A stretch of DNA of 38,659 nt from assembly GCA_964351025.1 (NCBI GenBank), contig CAYGLV010000016.1, forward strand, positions 1 through 38,659, written 5' to 3'. The translations under genes were made by a program, and so were the position numbers. The notes beneath the pieces are model-generated. The model ran no database searches and was not told where the DNA came from. It worked only from the letters and a program-made list of their open reading frames with translations. This stretch comes from CAYGLV01 sp964351025 (GTDB lineage: Bacteria > Actinomycetota > Thermoleophilia > Gaiellales > Gaiellaceae). Shown here piece by piece: positions 1-6,515 of the stretch; position 1 is the first letter of the stretch; every line of letters begins with the position of its first letter.

Positions 1-15
1 GGTTCCTGTTGCCAT
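1..15 (-). CDS. 5' end of a probable cold-shock protein (partial)
   Basis: Only five codons are inside the window, reading M-A-T-G-T on the minus strand with the ATG at 15-13. This matches the usual N-terminus of CspA-family RNA chaperones in actinobacteria (MATGTVKWF type). A very strong Shine-Dalgarno (AGGGGAGGTG) lies 5-6 bases upstream of the ATG, as expected for an abundantly made protein. The untranslated stretch 16-157 contains a TACACT (rc of 94-99) and a TTGACT (rc of 121-126), but their 21-base spacing is too long for an ordinary sigma-70 promoter. Identity rests on five residues and the ribosome site, so it is tentative. Confidence 0.45.
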
Positions 16-157
16 ATCTACACCTCCCCTACCATGAGCACGAACGGGTAAGGGAAGCGGACTTGCCTCCGGTACGCACGTTCACTTGGCAGAAGTGTAG
101 CGCGCTTGAGCGTCGTGTGCAGTCAAGTCGCGACTGCTTGTGACACCCGCCACAAGC

Positions 158-760
158 CTAGTCGCGGGGCCGAGCGGAACCCTGGACGAGGACGCCCTTC
201 CGCCAGATGCGCTCGAGCTCGAACTCGCCCTCGATCGTGGCGACCGTCGAGCGGTTCAGGTGGCAGCCGCCCGCGACGCGCTTCCAGGCCGGCGTGACCC
301 CACGCTGGAGACGGGCGACCCAGGGCTTCTCCGACCGGACGTGCTCGAAGAAGAGGAAACGCCCGTCCGGCTTCAGCACCCGCCGGGCCTCGGCGACGGC
401 CACAGCGGGGTCAGGGATCGTGCAGAAGGAGAGCGTGACGACGACGGTGTCGAACTCGTGCTCCCCGAACGGGAGGTCCTGCGCGTCGGCCTCGACGAGC
501 CTGACCGGGCAGGGCGCCTTCTCGGCCCGCCGTTGCGCCCGCCTCAGCATGTGCGGGTTGGGGTCGATCCCGACGACTTCCCCGGCGCTCGTGTAGTGGG
601 GCAGGTTGAGGCCCGTGCCGACGCCGAGCTCGAGGACGCTGCCGGTCGCAGCTCCGGCCGTGCGAACCCGCTGCCGGCGGAGGCCGAGAAGCTCCTGCGG
701 GAACATGAAGGCGTCGTAGATCGCGGCGAGGAAGGGGTGCCCGCTCTTGGTTGCACCCAT
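158..760 (-). CDS. class I SAM-dependent methyltransferase (Methyltransf_11 type)
   Basis: The product is 200 residues, starting at ATG 760-758; an upstream in-frame extension exists but its sequence looks non-coding. It has the Rossmann-fold methyltransferase signature: motif I ELGVGTGLNLPHY at about 43-55, the acidic end of strand 2 (VVGIDPN, about 62-68), motif II VEADAQDLPF (about 89-98), and FDTVVVTLSFCTIPDP then EARRVLKPDGRFLFFEHV. This layout is typical of small stand-alone enzymes of the UbiE/phosphatidylethanolamine N-methyltransferase-like group. The C-terminal GGCHLNRSTVATIEGEFELERIW fits that same group. The natural substrate cannot be read from the sequence. It is followed downstream by the cold-shock gene and is separated from the DUF45 gene upstream by about 60 bases. 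Confidence 0.85.
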   Translation of the reverse strand: MGATKSGHPFLAAIYDAFMFPQELLGLRRQRVRTAGAATGSVLELGVGTGLNLPHYTSAGEVVGIDPNPHMLRRAQRRAEKAPCPVRLVEADAQDLPFGEHEFDTVVVTLSFCTIPDPAVAVAEARRVLKPDGRFLFFEHVRSEKPWVARLQRGVTPAWKRVAGGCHLNRSTVATIEGEFELERIWRKGVLVQGSARPRD

Positions 761-819
761 GACGCCACGAGGGTACTCCACGGGGGCGCGATCACAAAGC
801 GATCGCGAGTGCCGCAGCT

Positions 820-1518
820 TCAGCCGAGAGCGGCGGCCGGGCGGTAGTCCTGCAGCTCCTGCCCGTACTCGCGCAGCCAGCCCGCCTGCGCCTGCCAGCC
901 GGGCCGGGCGGCGTCGAGCACCCGCCAGAACGCCTGCGAGTGGTTCGGCTCGCGCAGGTGGCAGAGCTCGTGCACGACGACGTACTCGAGCACCTCCGCG
1001 GGCGCGAGCAGCAGCCGCCAGGAGAACGAGAGCGTCCCGCGGCGGGAGCACGAGCCCCAGCGGGTGCGCTGGTCGCGGATCGCGAGTGCTGCGTACTCGA
1101 GGCCGAGCCGGGCGGCCTCGCGCTCGGCGACCTCGGCGATGTGCCCGCGAGCCTCGCGCCGGTACCAGCGGTCGAGCGCCGCGGGATCCGTCACGCGCCC
1201 GTCGAGACTCGCGAGCGGAAGCGGCTCGCCGCCCGCCCAGACAATCCCTGCGCGCTCCAGCCCGAGCCGCGGCGGCCGCTCGGCGATCTGCTGCATGAGG
1301 GCCAACTTCTTCGTGATCCAGTCGCGCTTCGAGGCGAGGAAACTGTCCACCTCCGAATCGCGAACGTGCCGGGGCACGACGAGCTCGAGCGGCCGGCGCG
1401 GCCCGACGCTCAGCCGAAGCGTCCGAGCGCGCCGCGACTCGCGGACGCGCACGGCGACGTGCTCGCCTCCCAGAGTCAGGCGGTGCGGTGCACGATCTCG
1501 GAGAGGCGAAGCGGCCAC
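820..1518 (-). CDS. YgjP/DUF45-like (SprT-related) zinc metallopeptidase
   Basis: The 232-residue protein contains the gluzincin-type HELCH motif (VVVHELCHLREPNHSQAFW) with the downstream histidine typical of the YgjP-like metallopeptidase domain (DUF45, M48-like). It also has the family's RDQRTRWGSCSRRGTLSFSWRLLLAP segment just before it. The N-terminal third, RVRESRRARTLRLSV...LVVPRHV, is the usual beta-rich lead-in of the family. The start is GTG at 1518-1516; no clear ribosome site was seen, so the N-terminus may be shorter. Known YgjP-like proteins are cytosolic and their substrates are poorly known. It is probably core chromosome: its GC content is high, and the accessory segment begins about 110 bases upstream of its start. 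Confidence 0.85.
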   Translation of the reverse strand: MAASPLRDRAPHRLTLGGEHVAVRVRESRRARTLRLSVGPRRPLELVVPRHVRDSEVDSFLASKRDWITKKLALMQQIAERPPRLGLERAGIVWAGGEPLPLASLDGRVTDPAALDRWYRREARGHIAEVAEREAARLGLEYAALAIRDQRTRWGSCSRRGTLSFSWRLLLAPAEVLEYVVVHELCHLREPNHSQAFWRVLDAARPGWQAQAGWLREYGQELQDYRPAAALG

Positions 1519-1627
1519 GCCCGCCGACGGTAACGGTCTGGGTGGATGGCCCGGGTCGCGCGCCGCGACCCGCGCGGTGTCGTGACGCAGGCTCTGACCC
1601 GCCTCCTACGGGACTCCGAGAACGTCG

Positions 1628-1647
1628 TGGCGGCGTGAGGAATCGAA
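1628..1647 (-). other. candidate attachment-site remnant (imperfect copy of tmRNA 3' end)
   Basis: Read on the minus strand, these 20 bases match the last 20 bases of the tmRNA gene (11369-11350) at 17 of 20 positions. The first nine, TTCGATTCC (the T-loop part), are identical, and the final CCA is shared. Orientation is the same as in the tmRNA, as expected when an element integrates at an ssrA 3' end and leaves a direct repeat at its far side. The flanking bases do not form a complete tRNA. Calling it an att site is inference; the three mismatches mean it is old, or the resemblance is chance. Confidence 0.4.
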
Positions 1648-1691
1648 ACCCCGCAAGTTTCAATCGCGGGCGATGCGTTCCTCGAAGGAGC

Positions 1692-2549
1692 CTAAACGCA
1701 CGACCACACAACCGTGCCATTGCTTGCTGCCCACGCTTTTACGTCGGCATATAGGCTCGTGGCCTTCAAAGTCTCGCAGCTCAAAGCGGCCCGAATCGTT
1801 GCTGCAACGTTCTTGTATCCAACCGCCCCTCCACCCCACTTCTGCCGCATGAGCCACGCCAGTACCGCGGCCATGTCGTGCCCAGAGCACAACCGGGAAG
1901 CCTCTTCCGCCAGAGGCAATTGAGAAATCAGAACGTCTTCAATATCGGCAGCGGTCATGCTTGAACGTGGACTACGTGATGCCACAACGGTCGCCAGTTT
2001 TTTGTAGTCGATTTCATCGCCGGAAGGTGCAAGAGTCGCCTCGACCGGCAGTTGCCGTGTGCTTAGATCGAGCCCATCACGAAGCGAGATCAACCGGAGA
2101 GAACCGATTACCACCGCGATTCGCAGCGCGACAGCGAGTGGCGATGCGCAGGCACATGCAGTCACGTGCGCGCTCACGGCGCTCCGATCCGTGAAGACGG
2201 CGATGACGCGGGGTGCGACATCGCCGCTCAAGAGAATCGTTGTATCGAGATCGTAGAGATCCGTGCACACGACGTTCTTGCTCGTGTGTGGCGGGTCGAG
2301 GACACCCACCCAATCGCGATCAACTACTCCGAGTACCAGCGGAGTCTGATTCAGGTCGACCAGCTCTATCGCGCGCTCAACCGCCCTCCGCGAATGCGCG
2401 GGTAACGTCTGGCATCGCCCTTCCGCAACGTGCGGATCAAGCGCGCTGCAGTCGCTCCAACCTTCGAGTATCAGGATGGCGCGGTCGTCCACCGTGCGTA
2501 GCATCATCATGTTGGCATACAGCGTGTCACCGTCTAAGTACTGCTGCAT
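1692..2549 (-). CDS. DUF4435 (TOPRIM-like) protein, AriB-like
   Basis: The product is 285 residues. The start is ATG 2549-2547, overlapping the ATPase stop as TAATG, which implies translational coupling. The DUF4435/TOPRIM-like core is visible: LILEGWSD at 26-33 (acidic Glu29 and Asp33), GVVDRDW at 74-80 (Asp77, Asp79), and CTDLYDLDTTIL from 95 (Asp97, Asp100, Asp102). In the PARIS anti-phage system, AriB is a DUF4435 TOPRIM nuclease encoded just after the ATPase AriA. When AriA senses a phage anti-restriction protein, AriB is released and cuts a host tRNA, stopping growth. Order, overlap and domains agree with that arrangement. GC content is visibly lower than in flanking genes (sampled lines about 53-57%), which suggests transfer. 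Another overcoming-lysogenization-defect-type pair is possible; the PARIS label is inferred. Confidence 0.7.
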   Translation of the reverse strand: MQQYLDGDTLYANMMMLRTVDDRAILILEGWSDCSALDPHVAEGRCQTLPAHSRRAVERAIELVDLNQTPLVLGVVDRDWVGVLDPPHTSKNVVCTDLYDLDTTILLSGDVAPRVIAVFTDRSAVSAHVTACACASPLAVALRIAVVIGSLRLISLRDGLDLSTRQLPVEATLAPSGDEIDYKKLATVVASRSPRSSMTAADIEDVLISQLPLAEEASRLCSGHDMAAVLAWLMRQKWGGGAVGYKNVAATIRAALSCETLKATSLYADVKAWAASNGTVVWSCV

Positions 2550-3868
2550 TACATATCGCTCAAGAGTGGGACAGTCCGCGACCACCACTTGTGAATAATC
2601 TGCGGAGAGTGCGTCGCGACGATGAACCTGAGACCGACCAGATCTGCAATTTGCGAAATGTCGTCGAGAAATTCCTGCTGCCATGCCACATGAAGCGAGA
2701 TTTCAGGCTCGTCGATAAGAACGAGCGTCTCCGGCTCGACGTTGAAGAGAAGGTCGTACGTCAGTACTAGCTCGTGCTGCTCGCCGGTCGAAAGCAGGTC
2801 TGCGTCGATTTCGAGACCTTGATCCGTGACAAACAGGAATCCCTTTTCTCGGTGGATCACGATCCGTTTAAACAAGAACCGCGACGTGACCGCTTCTCGG
2901 AGGAGACCGACGCGGTCCAGGAGCCACTGGAAGGTCGAGAGCTTCTGATCTGTATCGTCCAAGTACGTCGACAAGACATGCCGCTGCCAATCCTCGAGGG
3001 CTCGCGCCGGGAGGGGAAAGTCTGGCTCGGCGTCGAGAACGGCTATCTCGGCTAGCCGCCGCCGCAAGGTGTTTTGCGCGTCGTAGCGCTTGCGGATCAC
3101 CTCGTCGGTTGCCTCAGGCAACTCTTCAAGTTGAAGTATTCGGCGAGGGAACGAGCGATCAAGCTGAACGGACGTCCTCGAGTTTTGAGCGGAGGCGATA
3201 CTCAGGCGCCGCGCCAGATCGGCGGCGAACCTCATGACCGTGGAGACCTGCGGTGTTTCCGAGTGCTCACCGCCAAGGGCAAAGAGTCTCTGGGCCTCAA
3301 TGAGGTGCACCTTGAATTGGGAAAGAAAGTCCATCAGCTCGGGCGGCGTCTCAATCGTCCGGCGGGCAGACGGGGGCACGTGGTGTTCGTAGCGCTCCAC
3401 CACCTCATTCCACTGAATCACATCTCCCCGCGAGCGGTCACGCCAGAGATCTGGACTGATTCGGGTTATCGGCAGCCGCCGTTCGAGGTGACGCTGCATG
3501 GCTTCCCCTCCCCGAAGATTCGTGGCGACCTCCAGGTCCGTCACCTGGACATCGGCCGACACGATGCTTACGAGCAGCTTTGCTTCTGGCTCCACAACCT
3601 GATCCTCGTCAGGAGCCACGGGCCCGATCGGGCGACGGACCGACAACACAGCGCCGTCATCGAATGTGAAGCTAGCCGTCGCGAAAGAGAGAGACGCCGC
3701 GAACCCAAACCGTGCCTTCGAGACAGCGTCGACGAGTTCAAGCAGCTTTGTCTTTCCGACGCCATTCGGACCGTGGAGGATCACAAAGGGCCAATCCTCG
3801 GGGAAGTCCACGACGTGATCGAACTGGCCTAGGAGCCCAGAGACTTCCAGCCTTACAAGACGTCTCAC
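2549..3868 (-). CDS. AAA/ABC-type ATPase, AriA-like partner of DUF4435 protein
   Basis: The 439-residue ATPase begins at GTG 3868-3866, with a GAAGG ribosome site seven bases upstream. Walker A is GPNGVGKT (33-40), the ABC-like signature LSTGEQ (359-364), Walker B LVLIDEPE (catalytic Asp386-Glu387), and the switch histidine His420 in FIVATHSPQ. The compact AAA_21/AAA_15 architecture with no long coiled coil matches the sensor ATPase of PARIS (AriA) and related OLD-type defence proteins. It is co-transcribed with, and overlaps, the DUF4435 gene. GC is low for this chromosome (about 48-53% in sampled lines), and A/T-ending codons are more common than in neighbours. The 380 bases upstream have no gene but hold a 34-bp near-palindrome and a dispersed repeat. 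Confidence 0.75.
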   Translation of the reverse strand: MRRLVRLEVSGLLGQFDHVVDFPEDWPFVILHGPNGVGKTKLLELVDAVSKARFGFAASLSFATASFTFDDGAVLSVRRPIGPVAPDEDQVVEPEAKLLVSIVSADVQVTDLEVATNLRGGEAMQRHLERRLPITRISPDLWRDRSRGDVIQWNEVVERYEHHVPPSARRTIETPPELMDFLSQFKVHLIEAQRLFALGGEHSETPQVSTVMRFAADLARRLSIASAQNSRTSVQLDRSFPRRILQLEELPEATDEVIRKRYDAQNTLRRRLAEIAVLDAEPDFPLPARALEDWQRHVLSTYLDDTDQKLSTFQWLLDRVGLLREAVTSRFLFKRIVIHREKGFLFVTDQGLEIDADLLSTGEQHELVLTYDLLFNVEPETLVLIDEPEISLHVAWQQEFLDDISQIADLVGLRFIVATHSPQIIHKWWSRTVPLLSDM

Positions 3869-3995
3869 AGGAGAACCTTCACGTTAGGCAGCACGGTTCC
3901 GAGAGCCTACTCCGTCACCAACGTATACACCACGTGAGCCCATATTCGCGCGGTGAAGACGCGTAACCTGGGGGAGTCGCGGCAGTCAGACGAAG

Positions 3996-4029
3996 AGCCG
4001 ATCGACTGAAAGCTTTCACTCGACCGGCT
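3996..4029. promoter_or_regulatory. 34-bp near-perfect palindrome upstream of the AriA-like gene
   Basis: Left arm 3996-4012 and right arm 4013-4029 are reverse complements at 15 of 17 positions, with no spacer (centre GAAAGCTTTC). It lies about 128 bases upstream of the ATPase start. The contiguous arms fit an operator for a dimeric regulator. A cruciform or a terminator for a lost upstream gene is also possible; no T-tract follows on either strand. Confidence 0.4.
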
Positions 4030-4061
4030 CTACGAATGGCTTGGTTGAGCGGATGGTGGAG

Positions 4062-4170
4062 GCTAAGGGAGTTCTTTCAAACCCTCCACCACCCCTTGAG
4101 GGTCTGCTCGATCACTACTGCCCCACGTCTTCTCAGAGGCGCTCCTCCAGAAGAACGGGAACAAGACCTT
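4062..4170. repeat. ~110-bp dispersed repeat, copy 1 (direct orientation)
   Basis: This block and 6316-6425 align over their whole length, with about ten substitutions and two single-base indels (roughly 89% identity by hand count); weaker similarity extends about 20 bases further left. Most changes are transitions. On the minus strand both copies have a short open stretch ending in ...WWRV followed by a stop, so they may be tails of a lost gene. Together they bracket the LuxR/PD40 unit. No terminal inverted repeats or transposase were found. Confidence 0.65.
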
Positions 4171-4203
4171 GAGCGAGCGGTTGGTTTGAGTCCTTTCGGC
4201 TGG

Positions 4204-4225
4204 ACATACGCCGAACGGTGAATAG
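4204..4225. repeat. 22-bp direct repeat with internal palindrome, downstream copy
   Basis: This copy matches 5028-5049 at 21 of 22 bases. The core is CGCCG-AA-CGGTG here, against a perfect CGCCG-AA-CGGCG inverted repeat in the other copy. It lies 23 bases beyond the end of the LuxR-type gene, so the two copies bracket that gene. A regulator binding site or a duplication scar are both possible. Confidence 0.55.
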
Positions 4226-4248
4226 GTACGGTCTTCGAGCTGCAGCGT

Positions 4249-5031
4249 CTAGCGGGAGGCGCGCGCGAGCGTGGCGGCTGCTGTCCGTCTGCCGACGCCG
4301 AGCTTCTCGTACACGTGCTCCAGGTGTTTCTTCACGGTGCTCGGCGCGACCCAGAGCTGCGCGGCGATCTGAGCGTTCGTCTTGCCCTCGGCCACGAGCT
4401 CGACGATCTCGCGCTCCCGCGGAGTCAGCTCGGCGTAGGCGCTGGACTCACTGTCGCCGTCTTGGGTGCGAAGCGTTTCCGACAGCCGCCGTCGCAGTGC
4501 GGCGTGCGCCTCGAGACGGTAGAGGTGCGGTCGGAGCATCTCGAGAACGGCGCGGTCACGCTCCGAGAAGTCCCCTGCCTCCGTTCCCCGGAACAGGATG
4601 AACGAGCGATGCCGCCCCAGTGCGGTGGGCAGGCCGAGGTCGATCATGTGGTCAATCCCGGCCGGTCGGAAGTACTCCCGATAGATCGGCAGCTCGTGGT
4701 ATCGCCGCCGGCCGATCACATCGGACATCGTGACCGGGCACAGGTCACCCGTGCGAGCACGGTAGTCGGAGATCGGGCACGGCCCGACGGTCCAGTACAG
4801 CTCCTCGTCGTCGTCCTCGCCGTCCGGGCCGATCCCGACGGTCGCGTGGAAGCGCTTCGCGTGCAGGTCGAGCTCCTGGTACGTAAGGGCGTCGCAGTGG
4901 ACGAGGTCCTGCAGGCGGACAACGACTTCGACCGGGTACGGCTCGTCGAACTCGAGCTCGGCGACGTCGCCGAGGAACGTCAGAAGCGCCTCGAGATCGG
5001 CTCTTTGCAGGCGAATCATGCTTCCGAACAT
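4249..5031 (-). CDS. LuxR-family transcriptional regulator
   Basis: The product is about 260 residues. The C-terminal 60 form a LuxR/GerE helix-turn-helix (LTPREREIVELVAEGKTNAQIAAQL, then PSTVKKHLEHVYEKLGV). The N-terminal 190 residues resemble a GAF-like sensing domain (AELEFDEPYPVEVVVRLQDLVHCDALTYQELD; later GRHRSFILFRGTEAGDFSERDRAVLEMLRPHL), as in many actinobacterial regulators; there is no receiver-domain phospho-acceptor pattern. The start is uncertain: ATG 5031-5029 lies inside a 22-bp palindromic repeat and has no ribosome site, while ATG 5019-5017 has GGAAG placed too close. It is divergent from the PD40 protein, with about 100 bases between, so control of that gene and of itself through the palindrome is a fair inference. 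The ligand is unknown. Confidence 0.85.
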   Translation of the reverse strand: MFGSMIRLQRADLEALLTFLGDVAELEFDEPYPVEVVVRLQDLVHCDALTYQELDLHAKRFHATVGIGPDGEDDDEELYWTVGPCPISDYRARTGDLCPVTMSDVIGRRRYHELPIYREYFRPAGIDHMIDLGLPTALGRHRSFILFRGTEAGDFSERDRAVLEMLRPHLYRLEAHAALRRRLSETLRTQDGDSESSAYAELTPREREIVELVAEGKTNAQIAAQLWVAPSTVKKHLEHVYEKLGVGRRTAAATLARASR

Positions 5032-5049
5032 ACGCCGAACGGCGAATAG
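5028..5049. promoter_or_regulatory. 22-bp repeat with CGCCG-AA-CGGCG palindrome over the luxR-type start
   Basis: This is the upstream partner of 4204-4225 (21/22 identity; another AC matches two bases further on). It covers the possible start codon of the LuxR-type gene and faces the divergent PD40 gene. An autoregulatory operator is the simplest reading, but the second copy behind the gene is unexplained. Confidence 0.45.
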
Positions 5050-5130
5050 ACACAAGGCGTACGAGCGCGGATGCTCCGATGAAACCACTGGAGGCCGTGC
5101 GAGCGTCTTCCTGACACAGGAGGAGAAGAG

Positions 5131-6027
5131 ATGAGCATCACACGGACCATCATCGCCGCTGTCGCGAGCGCGGCCGCCGTCGTCGCCACCGCCGCGGTCG
5201 CGCACGCGATGAGCTTCGGCGCGTGGTTACCGGCGGTGAACGCCGAGTCGATCCCGGGCACGAGCGGGAATCTGAACACGGCGGCGCTCGAGGGCTGCTC
5301 CTTCGTGGCCCAGCGGGACGACGTCCTCTACTTCGCGTCGAACCGTGCCGGCGGGATGGGCGGGATCGACATCTGGTACTCGCGCCGCGGTGAGAACAGC
5401 GCTTGGGGCGACCCGGTCAACTTCGACGAGGTCAACAGCTCGGCGGACGACATCTGTCCGTCGGCGCACCGGAACGGCAAGACCTTCCTGTTCATCAGCT
5501 CGCGCGCCGGCGGTTGCGGCGGCGCCGACATCTACGCGACGCGGCTGCACGCGACGCGCGGCTGGGCACCGCCGCAGAACCTCGGCTGCACGGTCAACAG
5601 CCCTGCCGACGAGGCGAGCCCGTACCTCCTCGAAGAGGAGCTCTACTTCTCCAGCACGCGCGCGGGCAACAGCGACATCTACGTGAGCGTGTTCGACGGC
5701 GACTCGTTCGCGACGCCGACGCTCGCTCCCGGGCTGAACACGGCGCAGAACGACTCCCGGCCGAACCTGCGCCGCGACGGGCTCGAGATCTTCTTCGACT
5801 CGAACCGGCCGGACGGGATCGGCGGCCTCGACCTCTGGAGCTCGACGCGCGCGACCACGTCCGACCCGTGGTCGGCGCCGCAGAACCTCGGCGCGAACGT
5901 CAACAGCAGCGCGAACGAGCTGCGCCCCACGCTGTCGTGGGACGGGACGACGCTCTACTTCGGCTCGACGCGCGCAGGCGGCGAAGGCTCGCAGGACCTG
6001 TACGTGACGACGCGGGCGAAAAGCTGA
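5131..6027 (+). CDS. secreted PD40/TolB-like beta-propeller repeat protein
   Basis: The 298-residue protein starts at ATG 5131 behind a strong AGGAGGAG ribosome site. The N-terminus is a signal peptide: hydrophobic Ala/Val-rich stretch at about 6-24, then AHA before the mature chain. The rest consists of repeated WD40-like PD40 blades, each with DDVLYFASNRAGGMGGIDIWYSRR-type wording: RNGKTFLFISSRAGGCGGADIYATR, EEELYFSSTRAGNSDIYVSV, DGLEIFFDSNRPDGIGGLDLWSSTR, DGTTLYFGSTRAGGEGSQDLYVTTR. That gives about five to six blades. Such folds act as extracytoplasmic binding scaffolds, TolB being the best known. No catalytic residues are evident and the partner is unknown. It is transcribed divergently from the LuxR-type regulator, and the two form one unit between the ~110-bp repeats. 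Confidence 0.85.
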   Translation: MSITRTIIAAVASAAAVVATAAVAHAMSFGAWLPAVNAESIPGTSGNLNTAALEGCSFVAQRDDVLYFASNRAGGMGGIDIWYSRRGENSAWGDPVNFDEVNSSADDICPSAHRNGKTFLFISSRAGGCGGADIYATRLHATRGWAPPQNLGCTVNSPADEASPYLLEEELYFSSTRAGNSDIYVSVFDGDSFATPTLAPGLNTAQNDSRPNLRRDGLEIFFDSNRPDGIGGLDLWSSTRATTSDPWSAPQNLGANVNSSANELRPTLSWDGTTLYFGSTRAGGEGSQDLYVTTRAKS

Positions 6028-6046
6028 TGGGCCAGGAAGAGGGGAA

Positions 6047-6205
6047 ATGATGCACCTCACGGCCCTCCTCGGTGTCGCGACCGCGGGTCTCGCCGCCACA
6101 GTGCCGGCGTCGGCCGTCTTGCCGGCGCGCGGAACGAGACATCGGTGTCCGACACCAGGTAGTGCGCCCGTCGCCTGTCAAGCCAGAATCGCGCCGACGT
6201 CGTAA
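6047..6205 (+). CDS. small ORF with signal-peptide-like N-terminus
   Basis: A 52-codon frame begins ATG ATG at 6047, behind GAGGGGAA, only 19 bases after the PD40 gene. The first 23 residues are hydrophobic (HLTALLGVATAGLAATVPASA) and end in a plausible signal-peptidase site; the remainder is Arg/Pro/Cys-rich and looks non-conserved. It may be a short secreted peptide translated with the PD40 gene or the remains of a longer secreted protein. I recognise no family. Confidence 0.35.
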   Translation: MMHLTALLGVATAGLAATVPASAVLPARGTRHRCPTPGSAPVACQARIAPTS

Positions 6206-6210
6206 CGCCG

Positions 6211-6253
6211 CTGCATCAATTCGCGCGCCGTTCGGGCGCGCGAATTGATGCAG
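6211..6253. terminator. 19-bp perfect inverted repeat (strong hairpin)
   Basis: Arms 6211-6229 and 6235-6253 (left arm CTGCATCAATTCGCGCGCC) are exact reverse complements around a five-base loop, GTTCG. It starts six bases after the stop of the small ORF, so it most likely ends transcription of the PD40 unit, although no T-tract follows. The long AT-containing outer stem is unusual for a simple terminator here and could be a recombination or protein site. Confidence 0.6.
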
Positions 6254-6315
6254 GAAAGCGAGAGCGACGCGGGGCGGCCGCGCCCGCGAAGCGGTGCTCG
6301 GCCAGTTGAATGGAC

Positions 6316-6425
6316 GCTAGGGGAGTTCTTTCAAACCCTCCACCACTCCTCGAGGGTCTCCTCAATTACTACTGCCCCACGTCTTCTCAAAGACGCTCAT
6401 CCATGAAGAACAGGGGACAAGACCT
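6316..6425. repeat. ~110-bp dispersed repeat, copy 2 (direct orientation)
   Basis: Partner of 4062-4170 at about 89% identity. It sits between the hairpin after the PD40 unit and the end of the zinc-hook ATPase gene. In one minus-strand frame copy 1 is open where copy 2 has a TGA, so at least one copy is not coding in that frame. The remaining intergenic bases 6426-6515 show nothing I recognise. Confidence 0.6.
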
Positions 6426-6515
6426 CAGCGTCTCGGAAGTAGAACCCTCGCAAACGCCCTACTTGTAACCGCTTCGATCGGCTGCGCTCGAAGTTGACGA
6501 CCTAGCGCTGGCCCG

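Noticed and set aside
94..126. Sigma-70 promoter (TTGACT/TACACT) for the cold-shock gene
   Set aside because: Spacing is 21 bases, too long for a normal promoter, so it is only mentioned in the gene note.
1628..1690. A tRNA gene suggested by GGGGTTTCGATTCC on the minus strand
   Set aside because: No anticodon arm, D-arm or matching acceptor strand can be built; only a T-arm-like end is present.
158..1720. A single 520-codon minus-strand frame covering the methyltransferase and DUF45 region
   Set aside because: Only its last 200 codons look like protein; the rest is Arg/Ala-rich antisense-frame sequence over the well-supported DUF45 gene.
4062..6425. Insertion sequence with the ~110-bp repeats as its ends
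   Set aside because: Repeats are direct, not inverted, and no transposase lies between them.
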